Notes under the pieces: generated by a model
Told to the model about the DNA's origin: nothing
What the model saw: the letters and a program-made list of their open reading frames with translations, nothing else
The model's database searches: none
In this document: positions 46,145 to 58,274 of the stretch, one piece after another
How positions within the stretch are numbered: position 1 is the stretch's first letter
Layout: the number at the start of each line of letters is the position of its first letter
NCBI GenBank assembly: GCA_022419385.1
Contig: JAJUBI010000007.1
Location: 1,645,768-1,709,767 of the forward strand
Direction of reading: 5' to 3'
From: Paraconiothyrium sp. Pb-2020
Lineage: Eukaryota; Ascomycota; Dothideomycetes; Pleosporales; Didymosphaeriaceae
DNA length: 64,000 bases
Position numbers and translations under genes: made by a program

Positions 46145-47448
46145 ATGGATTCGTTCATCATCCGTGATGTTCAGGTCTTCACAGGAGAAGACACTATTTC
46201 AAATGGCTTCATACACGTCTCCGATGGGAGAATCAAAGCCGTTGGTCCTACATCCAACATCCCCAAGCTCTCAATCCGAACATACTCAAAGCCTGGCCAC
46301 ACTCTGCTCCCAGGACTTATCGATTGCCACATTCACGCCGACATGGGCAACCCCGTAGCACTACCTCAAGCTTTGCGTTTCGGCGTCACCACCGTCTGTG
46401 AGATGCAAAATGAACTCGTCAACGTCCGAAAACTCAAAATGCAAGCTCTAGAAGCGGACACCGCATCCTACAAAACTGCAGGTCAGGCCGCAACGATTGA
46501 GAACGGGTGGCCAATCCCCGTTATCACCGCACATGACAAGAGCGAGGAGACGTTGGCGGAGATCGCAAAGTGGCCAAAGTTGTCGAACAAGAAGAACGTG
46601 ATTGAGTATCTTGAATGGACGGGTAAGGAGATGCATCCGGATTACATCAAGTTGATGCACGAGTCAGGGACGAGTATGGGGTGGCCGTTGGCGAAGCCGA
46701 GCGTTGAACTTCAACGCATCATAGTCGAGGAGGCTAACAAGAGAGGTTATCTGACTGTAGCACATGCTACGAGCTTGAAGGATACGCTGGAAGTGCTGGA
46801 AGCGGGTGTCAATGGACTGACGCACACTATCTGCGACCAGCCGCCGACCCAGGAGCTGGTTGATGCGTATAGGAAAAACAACGCTTGGCTTAATCCGACG
46901 CTCGCGACGATGGGAAGTCTTACGGGGGAGGGAAGAGAGCTGCAAGACCGATTTGCACATGACCCGAGAGTGAAGGGTCTGATCGGTGAAAGCGCGGTAC
47001 ACAACATGTGCAACTGCATGGGTTTTGCGGCACAGCACGGCAAGGTGGAGTATGCTTATCAGAGTGTCCGCACGTTGAGAGATGCGGGTGTGGATATTCT
47101 CTGGTAAGTGGCCGACGACAAACTCATTCAAATTTACTAATCCCAAAAAGCGGCAGCGACGCAGCCGGCCCAGCCGTGGGCACGGCTTTTGGTCTCTCCA
47201 TGCATCAGGAACTCAACATCTTTGTTAACAAGGTTGGCATGACACCCCAAGAAGCCCTCCGATCCGCGACAAGCTTGGTTGCGAAGCGCTTTCAATTCGA
47301 AGATCGTGGAAGACTAGTAGAAGGACTGAATGCCGATTTGCTCCTGGTGGAAGGTGACCCATTGAGCGATATTGATGCAACGTTGAATATCAGGGGTGTA
47401 TGGCGCGAAGGTCGGCCATGTAGCGCACATGCATCAAAATTGGATTAG
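46145..47448 (+). CDS. Amidohydrolase-superfamily metal-dependent hydrolase
   Basis: This is a TIM-barrel hydrolase of the imidazolonepropionase/dipeptidase-like amidohydrolase group. Exons 46145-47103 and 47151-47448 give 418 aa. The 47-nt intron has a TTTACTAATC branch site and an AAAAAG acceptor, and the junction creates the CGSDAA motif. All metal ligands can be seen: HIH at 62/64 in LIDCHIHAD, the bridging Lys169 in PDYIKLM, His207 in VAHATS, His227 in LTHTICD and Asp323 in GSDAAGP. The start motif FIIRDVQVFTGE and the closing GRLVEGLNADLLLVEGDPLSD belong to the small beta-sandwich domain. There is no signal peptide, so it is probably cytosolic. The substrate is not determined; cyclic amides, dipeptides or mycotoxin-type amides are all known in this group. 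Confidence 0.9.
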
Positions 47449-47602
47449 ATGATCAGAATGTAGAAAGCGTTTCATTCATTCTAAAGTTTTGTGTTGATGA
47501 AGGCCCCAGAGGTATGATGCAAGTACCCTCATCATGCCCGTCCTTACTCACATCCCTACCGCTTTTCACCCTCTCCAAAAGCTGCTCGGCGCCTCAACTT
47601 CC

Positions 47603-47866
47603 TTATCTCCCGTTTCCGCTTCCCCTCACCTTCTCCGCCTCCTCACGCGGCGCAATCCATGTGAACCACTTCTCAGGTACATGGCGCTGCAGATGATAAC
47701 CCGGGAACAAGAGCGGCTTCAAGGTGTTGAAGATGAAGCAGACAAAGAGTAAACCGACGAGCAGCCACTGCCATACTGGGTTCCACCGGTGATGTGCAGC
47801 GTTTTCGATGGCTTGCCAGTCGTTGAGGTTGTGGGCGAGGCTCCCGCCAAGTAGGAATGGCGCCAT
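47603..47866 (-). CDS. Small single-pass membrane protein, 87 aa
   Basis: This is an intronless ORF of 87 codons. It has one strong hydrophobic segment (WLLVGLLFVCFIFNTLKPLLF, about residues 34-54), flanked by a polar N-terminus and a basic, Trp-containing tail (GYHLQRHVPEKWFTWIAPREEAEK). The size and layout resemble small organelle-membrane subunits, but I do not recognise the family. It converges with the amidohydrolase gene, and the ORF ends about 150 bases beyond that gene's stop. It could be a chance ORF. The amino-acid composition and clean Met start favour a real gene. Confidence 0.55.
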   Translation of the reverse strand: MAPFLLGGSLAHNLNDWQAIENAAHHRWNPVWQWLLVGLLFVCFIFNTLKPLLFPGYHLQRHVPEKWFTWIAPREEAEKVRGSGNGR

Positions 47867-48319
47867 TTCATGCTAGGAGCGTGCTTGTTGATGTAATCTT
47901 GCTCCGAATTCGCTTGTATTCGTGTGTATTCTCGATGTCGTTGGGTTCGACTATGGATAGGAAGAATAGATAGGTCTTATGATATGGTGTAGTTGAGTGC
48001 GCGCTTTGTGTAGTTGGTGTGTGCGCATTGTTAAGGTATGAACATGTGCCGTATGGCGTTCGTAAGCTGCGTTTTGGCTAGTGGATTCATTATGAGCAAA
48101 GACTGTCGCATTGTACCTATGGGTACGCTCGCTATAGGGCCCTTGTACTCTGTGTCAAGACTGCTGTAAGACATATTGGCAGAGGATGGTTGTTTCAACA
48201 GAGAAAATTGATACATTGCTTCCAAATCCAGTTGGAGTCTTTACAAAAGCCGGCCCGTAAGCCTTCCAATACGCCTGATATCCGCATAAGATCGCCCGAA
48301 CAGTCGTCCGGCAAAAAGG
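47867..48319. other. Intergenic, no supported gene
   Basis: This is the 5' flank of the small membrane protein and the 3' flank of the BSD gene. Nothing is recognisable. Confidence 0.4.
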
Positions 48320-49652
48320 CTACTCCCAATCTTCCTCGTCGCTCTCCTCAGCCACAGCCTTCTTCTTCTCCTGCGGACTGCCTGGTGCACGACTTGTTGC
48401 CCCACTCACTAAGTCATAGCTCGCATCGCTGTCTGCTACGCTCTTCTCGTCGTTTGATCGCCGCGGTTGCGCAGGCTTCAGCAGGTCTTCTGCAGCAGGT
48501 CTAAGCGTTCCCTGTGAAGCGGCAAGGTTTGTAGCAGATTTGGCGGCTTGTGGCGTAGAGGTGGATGTCTCGTCAGCATCGGACTCGGAATCCTCGTCCC
48601 ATCCCACTTCTTCTTCGTCGGCAGGCGCAGATGCTAAGGAATGTTAGTTCACGATACAACTGTAGATACGGTGCGAATTGACATACCCTTGAGCATCTCT
48701 CTCCGCCTTTGCTCCTCGCTCTCAATGACATGTCTCAAGAAGTAGTACCTCTCCCAAAAGGCACCATACTCGACCTTCTCAGGCACTAACTTCTCCATGG
48801 CTGTCCTTAGCTCTGCGTGCTTCTCCAGGTCCCGCGCAATCTCGTCCGTCTTTTTCTCGACGTTGAAATCTTTCCTCCACCCTTCCCATTCGGGGCTCAC
48901 AGGATCCTTAAGAAACGAATCCAAGGACGAGTGGATAACGTGTAGCTGTGCATCGAAACGCGTAGCGTGCACTACCTTCTTCCCAGAGCTGTCCTTCGAT
49001 TCGAAGAGCACCGCGCCTGGGTTTCCTGAGGCATCTTCTGTGGGTGGTGCAATTGTCACGGCGTCGCGCAGGAAGGAGCGAATGTTGGTACCGAACTTCA
49101 AAAGGGCTTCGTCGGCGGCATCTTCGGCCTTCTCGATATCTTTGAGGCGCTTGGCGGCTTCGGCGCGAAAGCGACTCAACATGCCCTCTGCCTCCCTAAC
49201 AATGTCTGCGGGGAGCGACTCTGGGCGGTCAGGGTGTGCGTCTGGGTCGTGCTCGGCAGGTTCTCTAGACGTAGACGGTGTGGTTTCAGTAGCGGTGGAT
49301 GACGCTTCGCCGGCGTTGACGGACAGGTTCCGCGTATGTTTCATGATGTTTGAAATGCCCGCTGTTGCTTGCTTGCTTGCTCCGTCGTAGTATTGCTCGC
49401 CCTGGTTGTTGTCAATTATTAGGGAAGCTCTTTCGATATGCTCGATAAATCACGAACCTGCTTCTTCACCGTACCGAGGAAACCGCCAAGACGGGCGGCC
49501 CATGGGCTGCTCGATATCGCCTTATAAGCATCTTGTACCTCGCTTTGAAAGTTGCTGGATGCGGGCGCGGTGGTATCTTTGGTAGCCTGAGATTGCGGGG
49601 TTGGATCCTGAGGGTAGGCCTCCTCTTGTATGTGATCGTATGCGGAATCCAT
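48320..49652 (-). CDS. BSD-domain protein (Dos2-like)
   Basis: Exons 49652-49458, 49401-48687 and 48633-48320 give 407 aa, with introns of 56 nt (GTTCGT donor, CAACCAG acceptor) and 53 nt (GTATGT, CTAAC, CCTTAG). I chose the start at [13 protein letters not shown] because this opening is typical of the family. An upstream in-frame ATG at 49769 would add a low-complexity leader. The middle carries charged helices ([19 protein letters not shown]), and the BSD domain lies at about 245-300, with the family's [19 protein letters not shown] helix. The C-terminal 100 residues are acidic and Ser-rich, ending in EESDEEDWE, a common ending in this family. BSD domains occur in TFIIH p62 and synapse-associated proteins, and the fungal Dos2 group is linked to ubiquitin and chromatin functions. 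The exact role is not shown here. Confidence 0.85.
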
Positions 49653-50280
49653 GGCGATAGCAAGCTGCGAAGCCACAGCAGCGAAGGCGTCTACAGAGGT
49701 GCTTGCGAAAGTTAAGCTATGCGGCGGTGTGCGTCGTGGTGTAAGAGCTAGGCGTGTGCTTGTCGGCACTTGAGCACCGTTGTTGCGACACTTGAGGAGC
49801 TAGGGTTGACGCACATGGCCCCTGCCGCCTGCTAGCTTGGACCTGGATACCTGCGCGACACCTGGTGCCCTCTCAGCATATGAAAAGATCATTGCTATTT
49901 CAGCCTATTTTAATCATCCACAATGTTCCTTCAAGCAGCTGGCTTACCGAGCGAGGTGATCTCCTTTCATGAAGGCCATTGTAGCCGGTGGGGCACAAAT
50001 TCGGTTGTCAAGCAATCAATGCCTTTTGAGACCGATTTCTAGCGAACAAAACTTAGACAACGTCTCTACTATTCGAATGATCACTACTGTATATCATTTT
50101 GGACCAGATGTCATGTAAAAGATCTAGAAATATTTTGGCACTCCGTGCACATGCTTTGTTCGTGCGCCGTACATGCTGGTCTCACAGAATCAATGTCTAC
50201 TGATACCAGAACGCCCCTTGTCTATGCATACTGTCATTTATATCGTGGCAATCGCTTGTCGCTCAACAAAAGGAAAACAA
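49653..50280. other. Intergenic, no supported gene
   Basis: This is the 5' flank of the BSD gene and the 3' flank of the Ran-binder gene. Short open frames only. Confidence 0.4.
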
Positions 50281-52802
50281 TCATGGAGACTTGGTGCTGC
50301 TGCTCGGTGGAGTGTCTGGCGTCGGGCTTTCCCTTGCCATCTGGTTCACACCCAATGTAGCTTGCAACACCCGGGGAGAGCTAGATGTAGGTGGCGCTGT
50401 AGGAGGGCCGCGGAAGCTTGGCTGCTTCATACCCCTATACTGGCTTGGTCGATCGGTGGCTCGGCGTAAGAGCGGACTGGCAGAGGATAACGACGAGCGA
50501 ATCTCCCGCGACGGCAGCGGAATGTCTGCAGAGGATTTCGAGCGACCACCTCCAACTGGCGAGAAGTCAGGCAACGAGGGCGACACCGGCGTCGTAGATC
50601 GAGACCGCGGGGATACTTTAGCATGCGGGTAGCCCTCGTAATCAAATCGACCTTCACCTGGTGACAAAGGGGTTGCGTCATCGTAGCCGTTCGTACCGTC
50701 GTGGAACTCATGCTCTAGATACTCCTCGCCGCGTCGCTTGATTGGGCTCTCATCATACGGGTCAAAGCCCACCCTCATCCGCGCCTCTCGACGGACGCGA
50801 CGACGAAGTTCGCCATCTCCACCGGAGCCTACAGTGCTGCTATCAGAAAGGAAGAAGTTCAGAAGCTCGTCCGGGACAGCCAGGTGTGACGTTTGTTGGA
50901 ACTGCTGTAGGGCGGTAAGACGGATGAGCATCTCAAGGAGAGATAGCGAGGTTTTGATGGCAGGAGCGGAGGTAGGTGCCTGGGCCTGCTGAGGTATGGG
51001 AAGAAAATTCTTCTGCGGAGAGGGTATGAGTTGAGTGCCGGGCGGCGGTGGTGTCGACGTTATTGGTGTTGAAGGCCTTAGATTCAGTTTGGAGAAGTAG
51101 GAGGCTAGACCAGGAGACGCAGACTCAGCACGCTGTGGGGTTGCCGTTGCTGACGATGAAGTCCCAGCATCGAGGTCAGATTCGTCAATGTCGGAGTCGG
51201 AGGGTGGCTCTTCTGTGTATACCTCGAACGCCATCCACTCCAGGTCCAGGTTCGGAGGAAGACGCCAAGGGTGTGTTTGAGGCTCTTCAACAGGTAATTC
51301 AGCTGTAGAGAGCTCTGCTGTCGACTCACGGCGTAATTGCTCATCCAGTTCAGTTTGTTCATTGTCTGGTTCTGAATCACCAACAGTATGTGAGCCATCA
51401 GAATCGTATTCGGGCTGCATGTCGTTCCGCTCCATCATACGGCGAGGAGGCACCGCGTGAACATCGCGTTTCAGCAGAAGAATAGGGTTGTTAGTCTCAC
51501 CGTCCGTTCCGATGTTGAGGATCTTTCCCGTGTCAGCGTAGAAGATCTTGGAGATCTCATGAACGGGAATGATCTCTCGGATTCCTGCAAGGCCAACGTC
51601 GTTATACGGACCTGGCTGTTCTTCACCCTCCTCAAATGTGTGGACGCGGTCATCTTCAAGGTCTTCGACAATCAACAGCTGGTACGCAAATTCGTGCAGG
51701 CGTCCTTCGGAAGGTATATGGCTGTGCTCGCGTTCGTCGCCTCGACCGATGTCGCCCCGAAATGGTTCAGGATAGTGATAAATGTCATCAAGTGGAACCC
51801 TCAGCAACACGACACGAGCTTTGTGCATGACCTCCTTCCAGGTCGTTTCTCGGATGCCCTCTTCGTCCAGGGCCCGGTTTGCATGTCCGGAAAATAACAT
51901 GTACATGGAGAGGTAAAACGAAGGCCCGATCTGCTGTGCTCGAGGCATGTCCATGTTATATTGCGTGTCGCCATGTGTGAGAAAGGTGCTCGCCTGCAAC
52001 ATTCTAGAAGGTGAGACAGTCGCCGGAAGAGTGGTTGATAGATTGACGCCGGAAGTTGTGATGGCGAGGCTGATCAGTGGCACTGCATCTTCAATCCTAT
52101 TCAGCAGATTTTTGATCTCAGTGATAATCAGACGCAGTTCAAGGTCGTTCTCACAGCGCGACTTGCTACGGGAGCTCCCTTTGCGAGCCAGCTTTTCCTC
52201 GCCAACAGCTTTAGCAAGCCGCACGCCTAAGGACTGGATGTCGAACCGAAGAGACTTGGTCAGGGTCACAGCAGATTCCAACGAGGTGTTTCCACGCGCT
52301 GCTATCAATTCAATCATATCAATCGCCGGCGAAATGATCTGCTCGAAAGAGTTAGAGACATGCCAATATCAATATTCTAAGGCACCCACCCTGATCTTGC
52401 TTTCGAGGCGTAGCTGCAAGGCAGCCAGTTCACCTTTCTCGCGACCTTCCACAGTCTGTTGCACACCAATGTCAGTTGGGTTACTTTTGCAGCATCAAGC
52501 CTGGAATGTGGTCTCTGTGCTGTCCCAGGAAAGGCAATGGGACCAAACTGTATCAAACATTTGAGCACGGTAAGGTCTTTCTGGGGATCACGAACTTTGA
52601 GTAGACGTCCACATTGTCGGATAGCATAGCCAGTGGTGATGGTAAAGCCTGTGCGGACGGCGTAATTGATCGCCTGCTGAGTCACCTACACATAAAAAGA
52701 GTCAGCAGATGCTCTCATAGAGTCACGGTTGCATCAGAGGCCAGAAAAAAAGGCCTGGCTGCAGTCTTGGTACAGTCATACCTTTGCCAGAAGGACTTCC
52801 AT
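50281..52802 (-). CDS. Ran-GTP-binding protein, Yrb30-like
   Basis: This is predicted to bind the GTP form of Ran and so act in nuclear transport. Exons 52802-52782 (only seven codons, MEVLLAK), 52685-52569, 52455-52390 and 52338-50281 give 753 aa. The introns are 96, 113 and 51 nt. The N-terminal 350 residues hold the conserved part: AINYAVRTGFTITTGYAIRQC, SKIRIISPAIDMIEL, YNMDMPRAQQIGPSFYLSMYMLFSGH and a REIIPVHEISKIFYAD segment. The rest is acidic and then Ser/Pro-rich, mostly disordered, with a short ordered stretch, SLLEMLIRLTALQQFQQTSHLAVPDELLNFFLSDS. The assignment rests on remembered similarity to the fungal Ran-GTP-binding family that includes yeast Yrb30, not on a search. It is divergent from the eRF3 gene, 480 bases away. 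Confidence 0.75.
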
Positions 52803-53282
52803 GTTGACTGTATGGGCTGTTCGGGGCGCCAATCAACGCGTAGACGGTCTAGTGGAACAATAATGCCCCAAGAGCAGCGCGCCTCCAACGTCGAACAATT
52901 TGAAGCGAGCGTTCTGTGACAAGGGAAGGCCGGGAGAGAGAGTTCTCATCTCGGCGAGCTTGCTATCTGGAGGCACGAACCCGTTTTCTTGTTTGGGGTT
53001 CCTGGTCTGTGTCAGGCGCGGAAGGCACCCACCAGCCACGGAAGTCGCTGCCCAGTGAGTTTGCCCCGCGTCAGAGGCCCACCACTACCGCACACTTTTT
53101 GCCCTCGCACCTCGCCGCTCCCAACGCCAGCCCCGTATAAAGTCTGGGCCGTTCACTTGCCATCGCTACATCGGCAGACCCTTACAGGCGTTGACCTTTG
53201 CTCTGCGCAATCGTAAACGACTCCGCCCTTGATTTTCCGCCAGCCCCGCGCCTCCGCACGCGAACGCACGCACACGCACATC
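52803..53282. promoter_or_regulatory. Shared divergent promoter of the Ran-binder and eRF3 genes
   Basis: The two housekeeping genes face away from each other across these 480 bases. A TATAAA at 53136-53141 lies about 140 bases before the eRF3 ATG and is a plausible core promoter element. The segment 53060-53160 is CT-rich on the plus strand, as common near fungal transcription starts. Confidence 0.45.
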
Positions 53283-55491
53283 ATGGCAGACTCGTGGGAG
53301 CAAGAGGAGGACAAGCTGTCGCAGCAGGCGCAGAACCTCAACATCAACAATAACAACAACGCGCAAGGTCAATTCAGGCCCGGTGGCGCTTCGTTCACCC
53401 CAGGCGCATCGTCTTTTACCCCAGGCGCGCAGTCGTTCACGCCTGGGCAGCAATACCAGCAGTATGGTGGAGGGTACCAGCAATACGGACAGTACGGACA
53501 ACAAGGATACAGCAACTACCAGCAGTATGGACAGCAGCAGGGATACCCTCAATATGCCCAATACGGACAACAGCAGTACGGGCAGCAGGGTTACGGAGGC
53601 CAATACAATTACCAGCAACAGCAGAACTTTCAGCCCCAGCAGCAGCAGCAGCGCCAGGCTCCTGTTCAGATCGCCAAGAGAGGCGACAACAACGGTCCCG
53701 CCGCTCCGGTTACCCAGCCGAAGAAGGATGCCGAGCCCAAGGCGAAGGTTTTGAGCATTGGAGGCGATGCTGCGCCCCAGGCAAAGGTCCTGTCGATCGG
53801 CGGTGATACTGTTGCTCCCAAAGTTGAGAAGACCGGCGGCACCAAGGTTCTGAGTCTAGGCGCCGCACCTGCTGCTGCGCCAACTGCAAAGGACAATGTC
53901 GACACCAAGGCACCTGAGGCTGGAGCGAAGGTCGCTGCAGCAGTCGCCATCGAGAAGACCGGCGAGCCGACGAAGGCAGCCAGTCCCTCTGGCAGGACCT
54001 CACCCACACCCTCAACAGGCCGCAGCTCGCCTAGCCGAGCTGCCGAAAGCAAGAAACAGGTGGTCGATCTGGAGAAAGAGCAGGAAGAAGACGTCGACGA
54101 GGCCGTTCTCGCCGAGATGTATGGAAAGGAGCACATCAACGTCATCTTTCTTGGCCACGTTGATGCTGGTAAGTCTACTCTGGGTGGAAGCATTCTCTTC
54201 GCCACCGGTATGGTCGATGAGCGGACAATGGACAAGTACAAGAGGGAAGCCAAGGATGCCGGTCGCGAAACATGGTACCTTTCCTGGGCTCTGGATCTGA
54301 CCAAGGAAGAACGATCTAAGGGCAAGACTGTCGAAGTCGGCAGGGGATTCTTTGAGACAGAAAAGCGACGATACTCTATTCTCGATGCACCTGGCCACAA
54401 GACGTACGTTCCGAGCATGATCGGTGGTGCAGCTCAGGCCGATGTCGGAATTCTGGTCATCTCTGCTCGTAAGGGTGAGTATGAGACCGGTTTCGAGAAG
54501 GGTGGACAGACTCGCGAGCATGCTATGTTGGCTAAGACCCAGGGTGTGAACAAGCTCGTCGTGGCTGTCAACAAGATGGACGACCCAACAGTCGAATGGT
54601 CTGAGGAACGATACAAGGAGTGCACGACGAAGCTTACGGTCTTCCTGAAGGGTGTCGGCTACAACCCAAAGACCGATATCGCGTTCATGCCCATCAGCGC
54701 TCAAACCACTGTCGGTATCAAGGATAGAGTTCCCAAGGATCTTGCACCATGGCACGACGGCCCATCGCTGCTCGAGTATCTCGACAACATGAAGGCCCTC
54801 GAAAGGAAGCTCAACGCACCCTTCATGATGCCAATCTCTGCCAAATACCGAGATCTCGGTACCATGATTGAGGGCAAGATCGAGTCTGGTGTCATTAAGA
54901 AGGATAACAAATACCTCATGATGCCCAACCGAGAGACCATTTCGATCTCCGCGCTTTACGGAGAACAGGAAGACGAAATCCCTGGAGCTGCGTGTGGCGA
55001 CCAGGTCCGTATCCGCCTCCGTGGTGTTGAAGAGGAAGACATTCTTCCGGGATTCGTTCTATGCTCTCCTAAGCGACCCGTACACTGCGTGTCATCATTC
55101 GAGGCTCAGATTGTCCTTCTGGACCTCAAGAGTATTCTCACAGCGGGTTACAACTGTGTACTACACGTGCACGCTGCTCAAGAAGAAGTCACATTTGAGG
55201 CTTTGCTCCACAAGCTTGAGAAGGGTACTGGCAGGAAGAGTAAGAAAGCACCTGGATTCGCCACGAAGGGCATGTCGATCATTGCGCGACTCAAGGTCAC
55301 CGGTACTGCGGGTGCTCTTTGCGTTGAGCGCTTCGAGGATTACCCTCAGCTTGGCCGCTTCACGCTTCGGTAAGTCTTCCCAATAGGCCTTATAATTCTA
55401 GGAGAGACGCTTATTATTGAACAGTGACCAAGGACAGACCATCGCCATTGGTAAGATCACCAAGTTGATCACTGACGACGCTGCTGCTTAA
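53283..55491 (+). CDS. SUP35: Translation termination factor eRF3 (Sup35) with prion-like N-domain
   Basis: This is the GTPase partner of eRF1 that drives peptide release at stop codons in the cytosol. Exons 53283-55369 and 55425-55491 give 717 aa. The 55-nt last intron (GTAAGT...GAACAG) splits the final Arg codon, and the last exon encodes ...GQTIAIGKITKLI and an Asp/Ala tail. Residues about 20-125 are a Gln/Tyr/Gly/Asn-rich domain with QQYGQYGQQ-type repeats and three FTPG units, matching the prion-forming N-domain of yeast Sup35. Residues 130-275 form a charged, Ala/Pro-rich M-region. The EF-Tu-like GTPase starts at about 282: GHVDAGKST (about 290), DAPGHKTYVP (about 368) and NKMDDPTVEW (about 430). 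The beta-barrel domains follow. Everything is intact. Confidence 0.97.
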
Positions 55492-56274
55492 GCAGGATTA
55501 CGGGGTGGCCGTTGAGCTAAGACGAGTTAGAGGCAAGTCGCCACAGCTTAGGCTGCGACTGCTTTTGCGACCCTCAAGAATGAGCAAGCCGCGCGAAGAA
55601 GAAGAGACGACATGCCTGGATAGGGTCGGCATTGCCATGTGGGTTTAGCATATAGACATCAAAAGAACCTGATTTAGTCCTCTGCTGCACTCAACATATT
55701 CATTAGTGTTTCTAGCGACTGCAGATATAAACGATTACGATAGATGAGAATTGTACTTGAAGAGCAGCTGTTCGCTCGCTGTAACATTTCATGTCTCACC
55801 TTACCGTATGAGGCAAGCCTATGTACCGCTGTGAAAGGGCAACAAAGACAAGCCTTTTAGTGCCGTTATCAACGGATAACCTTAAATCCCTTTCCTCTCT
55901 GGGAACTTTATGATGTCTGTCTGAACTAAGGATGAAGTAACCAAGAGTGAGCATGTCGGTTTGTTTTTGGTGCACTCAGTCCTGAAACACGGCACGCAAT
56001 GACGTAATTGTATTGATCGTGGTCCTCCCTGTGTCACATGTTCTACTTTGTCACCATCAAAAGGTTGTTCGTCAAATACTGTACATTAACCTTTGCTCAT
56101 GTTTTAGCTCTTGTTTGAAATTAGGCGTCTGGACCAAGTCCCCTTTTGAAGATGCGGGAGATCGAGAAAGCTCGAGCAGCCACCACCGCCACTTCAACTT
56201 TCCCCACACCATAACCCACAACTGTACATCACAACCCAACTTCCTCCGCGCACGTTGCGCGCGCTTCGCCCATC
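55492..56274. other. Intergenic, no supported gene
   Basis: This is the eRF3 3' flank and the promoter of the splicing-factor gene. Short open frames only and no recognisable small RNA. Confidence 0.4.
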
Positions 56275-57330
56275 ATGCAGGGCTTCAACATGGGTAGATA
56301 CTACCCGCCCGACGCCTCCAACGCCCCCACCTTCAATACCTCGAACCCGCTCGGCTCTCGCGCAAAGAAAGGCGGCGCGCTCGTCGTCCGTTTCGAGCTC
56401 CCGTTCGCAGTATGGTGCTCGCACTGCACGCCCCCCGCCATCGTCGGCCAAGGCGTGCGCTTCAACGCCGAGAAGAAAAAAGTAGGAAACTACTACTCGA
56501 CGCCGATATGGAGCTTCCGCATGAAGCACACGGCATGCGGCGGGTGGTGGGAGATTCAGACGGATCCGAAGAATGCGGAGTATAATGTTGTGGAGGGAGC
56601 GCAACGGCGGGACTACGGAGAGGACAAGCAGGGTGAAGGAGAAATGAAGTTTTTGACGGAGGAGGAGAGGGAGAAGAGGAGGACGGATGCGTTTGCGCAG
56701 TTTGAGGGGAAGATTGAGGAGAAGGGGGAGCAAAAGGTGCATACGGAGAGGATAGAGGAGCTGTATGAGAAGGCGGAGGTGTGGAGGGATCCGTACGATG
56801 TTAATGCCAAGCTGAGGCGGGAGTTCAGGGAGAAGAGGCGGGGGTGGAAGAAGGAAGATAGGTTGAAGGAAGGGATGCAGGAGAAGTTCAGCTTCGGATA
56901 CGAGATCGCGGATGCGACAGAGACGGATGACATGCGGGCAAAACTGATTGACTTCGGCGCAAGCACGCTGGATGACGGCGTTGAGAGAGCTGTGAGAAAA
57001 CCAATGTTTACGAGCGTCAAGGTGGCAATGACTGAGACGGGCTCAAAAAAGAAACTCAAATCAGAGATCGCAGCGGAGAAGAGCCGTCAGAGCTTACAGC
57101 AATCGATTGCTGGGAATACGAGAGCCTCCATCGATCCCTTCCTGTCCGCAGAAGCGAAAAGTTCCACCAAGCTCAGTTTAGGCATCAAGCGCAAACGAGA
57201 CGAATATGGGCCCACAGACCAGAAGACCCAATCGCCAGCAACGATTTCGTTGTCACTCAATCCATCAACAGCAGGCCCAGCAACAAGGCCTACCTCAGCC
57301 GCTGCCCTGGTGGAATACGACTCAGACTAA
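56275..57330 (+). CDS. Splicing-associated CCDC130/Saf4-type protein (CWC16/Yju2 family)
   Basis: This is a nuclear spliceosome-associated factor of the DUF572/CWC16 family. A single exon encodes 351 aa. The opening MQGFNMGRYYPPD is the hallmark of the CCDC130/Saf4 branch, whereas Yju2 proteins start differently. The zinc-binding region has WCSHC at about 44-48 and MKHTACGGWWEIQTDP at about 85-100, so the second ligand pair appears as His and Cys in place of two Cys. Residues 120-215 are strongly charged coiled coil (EEEREKRRTDAFAQFEGKIEEKGEQK). The C-terminus is basic with GIKRKRDE as a likely nuclear signal and ends in EYDSD. The start is the first ATG after a long open leader. The gene is complete. 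Confidence 0.92.
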   Translation: MQGFNMGRYYPPDASNAPTFNTSNPLGSRAKKGGALVVRFELPFAVWCSHCTPPAIVGQGVRFNAEKKKVGNYYSTPIWSFRMKHTACGGWWEIQTDPKNAEYNVVEGAQRRDYGEDKQGEGEMKFLTEEEREKRRTDAFAQFEGKIEEKGEQKVHTERIEELYEKAEVWRDPYDVNAKLRREFREKRRGWKKEDRLKEGMQEKFSFGYEIADATETDDMRAKLIDFGASTLDDGVERAVRKPMFTSVKVAMTETGSKKKLKSEIAAEKSRQSLQQSIAGNTRASIDPFLSAEAKSSTKLSLGIKRKRDEYGPTDQKTQSPATISLSLNPSTAGPATRPTSAAALVEYDSD

Positions 57331-58274
57331 AGATTACGACGCCTTGCCAGGTAAGCCGGCGTTGGTCTTCGGTATTCTCCTTAAATGCTCTGCTACTTCC
57401 AGCGAATGATACCCCTTATACTTGTAGCAATAGAAAAATCGACCAGCAATAGAAATGTAAAACCCCCCTCGATACTACTCACAAGGGCCATTAAGTTCGT
57501 ACAAAAATCAGCTTTCTTAACACCAGCTCTCTTCGAAATGGTATATGACAAGGCTGGGAGTTCGCAAATTATTCTCGCCATTTCCGACCCATAGTTCTGA
57601 CCACGGTGATTTCGAGTTCTACCAACGGCGGCACTTCAATCAAACTACAACGTTCTCCCCAATTCTACTTCCACCGGGCTTTGCCACCGAAAAACACACA
57701 GCCCTTCGTTTTCGCGCCTGAACACAAGGCAGAACTGGTGGGCTCTGGCACAAACGCAGTGTCGCGGAGAATCAGGGTGTGCATGCAAGAGAAGATGAGA
57801 CAGGAAACCAACACGTTATTGCTCTAGTATCGGTTCGGCCTCAATGCTGCGCTATATGAAGACGGGACTGCGCAGCTTGTGGAAGTCAACTCGTTTGGGG
57901 CGTTGAATGGGTGTAGAGCTGCTTGTGCCATTGGGTGAAGGATGAAAGAGTGCTGTATAGATCGATGAAGGATGTGGAGCTCATCTTGTACGTCAGAGGA
58001 AGCAGGTGACAAAGAAGCTGGTATAAAAGAAAGCTACACCTAGAGATGATTGAGAGAAGCATGAGAAGTGAGCAAGGTACTACAGGCCACTGTGCAGCCT
58101 TCGCTTGAATTATGTCTTGCAAGACGCGGATAGATGCGTTGCGTGGGATGCGCATTAAATATTTGAACGAGCTTCACCATCGCGTACTAGCCAGCACAGC
58201 AGTGATTGCACTATCAACAGACCTTAAGTGGTAGAGAGGCGACGGTTAACCATAACACATCCGAGGTAGAAGTC
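57331..58274. other. Intergenic between convergent genes
   Basis: Overlapping short open frames occur on both strands (57393-58155). No frame is protein-like and no repeat or RNA gene is visible. Confidence 0.4.
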
